In this document: piece by piece, positions 14,796 to 16,086 of the stretch
Layout of the letters: each line of letters begins with the position of its first letter
Numbering within the stretch: the first letter of the stretch is position 1
Assembly (NCBI GenBank): GCA_017473285.1
Contig: JAFULP010000035.1
Coordinates: 1-16,086, forward strand
Direction of reading: 5' to 3'
Length of the DNA: 16,086 bases
Source of the DNA: Clostridia bacterium
GTDB taxonomy: Bacteria; Bacillota; Clostridia; Christensenellales; UBA1242
Position numbers and translations under genes: made by a program
Notes under the pieces: model-generated
Database searches by the model: none
Seen by the model: only the letters and a program-made list of their open reading frames with translations
What the model was told of the DNA's origin: nothing

Positions 14796-15692
14796 TTATC
14801 TTTTTGCAATAATATAACTTGATGCCACCGCACCATCACTGCAAGCAGTTACTATTTGTTTTAGTTCCCGTGAAGTAATATCTCCACAAGCAAACATTCC
14901 TTTGTGGCTTGTTTGACAATTTTTGTCAACAATCACGTAACCATTTTTATTGGTTTTGATATCCACTTCAAGCCAAGACAAGTCGGGCTGTCTACCAAGA
15001 GATACAAACAAGCCCGCCACATCTAGTTTTTCAGTTTGTTTGTCTTGTGCATTATACAATACAATTTGTTGCAAGGTGTTGTCACCAATTAGATTTAACA
15101 CTTCGCAAGAATATTTTATTTTTAAATTGTTTAAGTTTTTAATCTCTTGCAATACTTTGGCGGGCAAAGCCTTGTTAGGCACTAGCCAATAAACTTCGCT
15201 TGCCAAATTATGCAAATATTTAATGTCTTCCAGCGCAGTTTTGCCAAATCCATATACTGCTACTGGTTGATTTTTGAAAAAATTTCCGTCACAAGTGGCG
15301 CAATAACTTACACCCTTGCCCACATATCTTTTTTCTTCTTGTAGTCCCAAAACTGTGGTTTTAGCGCCTGTTGCCACAATTATATTATTGGCTAAATATT
15401 TACCTTTGTTGGTTAACACTTCGTATGTGTTGCCCACTTGTTTTACCGATATTACAAGTTCGGTTTTCATTTCAATATTAAATTGCTTAACTTGGTTGTA
15501 GAAATTTTGAGCAATATCAAACCCCGTTGCATCCATTATTGCTGGGTAATTGCTTACCTTGTTAAGCAAAGCAGTTTGTCCGCCCCAAAATTTACCTTCC
15601 AATATCAAACAAGGCAGGTTTGCACGGGCTAAATACATTCCTGCAGTTAGCCCAGCCACTCCGCCACCAATTATAATTGTGTTATAATTCAT
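14796..15692 (-). CDS. trxB: Thioredoxin reductase-like flavoprotein with altered NADPH site
   Basis: A 298-residue FAD-dependent disulfide reductase of the thioredoxin reductase family. Seen: N-terminal FAD fold IIIGGGVAGLTAGMYLA (6-22), FWGGQTALLNKVSNYP (35-50), ATGAK (107-111), the redox motif CATC (131-134), and the C-terminal FAD segment GMFACGDI...ELKQIVTACSDGAVAS (265-291). Abnormal: the usual GGGDSAxEEA of the nucleotide-binding domain reads GFGKTALED (148-156), and the HRR that holds the NADPH 2'-phosphate is replaced by VPNKA (171-175). It may use NADH or ferredoxin, as known clostridial ferredoxin-dependent flavin thioredoxin reductases lack the NADPH motifs. The start at 15692 is preferred over an in-frame ATG at 15716 because AAAAGGAG (15697-15704) lies between them, 4 bases before it. 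No thioredoxin gene is in view. Probably co-transcribed with the giant surface gene. Confidence 0.9.
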   Translation of the reverse strand: MNYNTIIIGGGVAGLTAGMYLARANLPCLILEGKFWGGQTALLNKVSNYPAIMDATGFDIAQNFYNQVKQFNIEMKTELVISVKQVGNTYEVLTNKGKYLANNIIVATGAKTTVLGLQEEKRYVGKGVSYCATCDGNFFKNQPVAVYGFGKTALEDIKYLHNLASEVYWLVPNKALPAKVLQEIKNLNNLKIKYSCEVLNLIGDNTLQQIVLYNAQDKQTEKLDVAGLFVSLGRQPDLSWLEVDIKTNKNGYVIVDKNCQTSHKGMFACGDITSRELKQIVTACSDGAVASSYIIAKR

Positions 15693-15733
15693 AGTTCTCC
15701 TTTTGTTGCTACACATTGTTGCAAAACTATTTT

Positions 15734-16086
15734 TTATTGCAATTCAACATAATACAACGCTTTAAAGTTTACATCCAACTTCAATTCGGTAGGTAAATCA
15801 TCGCCCTTCAGGTCGTAAGTAAAAGTATAACAATCTCCCATTATTCCGTTTAATTCACCTTCGCCGTCATAGTTAATAGTTAACCCAGCATCATTTAGAT
15901 ATGCACTATCTATGACATAATATTGTTGGGTTCTATCCATTGGCTTTAACACAAACACTGTTACCACAACTTGAGTACCGTACTCGTGATTTGCACTTAC
16001 CTTGTAATATATATTTTCATACAAGTGGAAATACTCATCGCTTTGATTTTGCAAGTCTACCGATTGCGGTGTTTCGCTTACACCAA
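15734..16086 (-). CDS. Unrecognised protein, C-terminal part (N-terminus beyond window)
   Basis: The frame is open from the TAA at 15734-15736 to the right edge, so about 117 C-terminal codons are present and the start lies outside. A TTG at 16052-16054 is in frame but has no ribosome binding site and open coding sequence continues upstream of it (ETPQSVDLQNQSDE). I do not recognise the family. The visible part is strand-rich (YYKVSANHEYGTQVVVTVFV, TFTYDLKG, LKLDVNFKALYYVEL), acidic, with one cysteine and no membrane helix, compatible with an extracytoplasmic beta domain. It is 41 bases upstream of the flavoprotein gene on the same strand, so it may belong to the same operon as the flavoprotein and the giant surface protein. 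Confidence 0.75.
   Translation of the reverse strand, partial: GVSETPQSVDLQNQSDEYFHLYENIYYKVSANHEYGTQVVVTVFVLKPMDRTQQYYVIDSAYLNDAGLTINYDGEGELNGIMGDCYTFTYDLKGDDLPTELKLDVNFKALYYVELQ

Noticed and set aside
15693..15716. Eight extra N-terminal residues (MCSNKRRT) on the flavoprotein
   Set aside because: They would be encoded by the ribosome binding site itself (AAAAGGAG at 15697-15704), and the family starts right before the FAD-binding strand.

Overview
The window is AT-rich, tightly packed, and comes from an endospore-forming Firmicute. The evidence is four sporulation or germination genes (sleB, spoIIR, spo0A, a SipL-type SPOCS/LysM gene), a veg gene, AGGAGG-type ribosome binding sites and sigma-A-like promoters. 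I infer an uncultured, probably anaerobic, low-GC member of the Clostridia. The genetic code looks standard. I saw no rRNA, tRNA, CRISPR array, insertion sequence or phage gene.

Layout. (1) Bases 1-2122, minus strand: an unrecognised 316-residue protein, then spoIIR, then sleB (cut by the left edge). They look like one operon that reads leftwards from a promoter near 2185-2213. (2) Bases 2123-2433: a divergent promoter region. (3) Bases 2434-2664, plus strand: a stand-alone acyl carrier protein gene, followed by a hairpin that can terminate transcription from both sides. (4) Bases 2738-6507, minus strand: spo0A, a two-zinc-ribbon protein with a polyaspartate tail, veg, hisS and an HD-domain hydrolase. 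Candidate promoters precede spo0A, the zinc-ribbon gene, veg and hisS, and the one before hisS matches the sigma-A consensus exactly. (5) Bases 6508-6771: the divergent spo0A/sipL control region, with a match to the Spo0A binding box placed just upstream of the spo0A -35 element. (6) Bases 6772-8280, plus strand: the sipL-like gene. (7) Bases 8277-16086, minus strand: a partial unknown gene, a thioredoxin-reductase-like flavoprotein with an abnormal nucleotide-binding motif, a 1929-residue membrane-anchored surface protein made of roughly 100-residue modules plus two YDG domains, a compound hairpin terminator, and a small two-helix membrane protein whose stop codon overlaps that of sipL.

How the genes fit together. 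Spo0A is the entry regulator of sporulation. SpoIIR carries the forespore signal that triggers sigma-E processing in the mother cell. SipL is a mother-cell morphogenetic protein that links coat to cortex. SleB degrades cortex at germination. These genes are scattered among housekeeping genes (acyl carrier protein, HisRS, Veg). The right half is a separate module: the flavoprotein and the giant surface protein are 19 bases apart on the same strand and probably co-transcribed.

No clearly new defence or mobile system is visible. The points most worth following up are the flavoprotein and giant-adhesin pair, the acidic zinc-ribbon protein beside spo0A, and the Spo0A box in the spo0A/sipL region.
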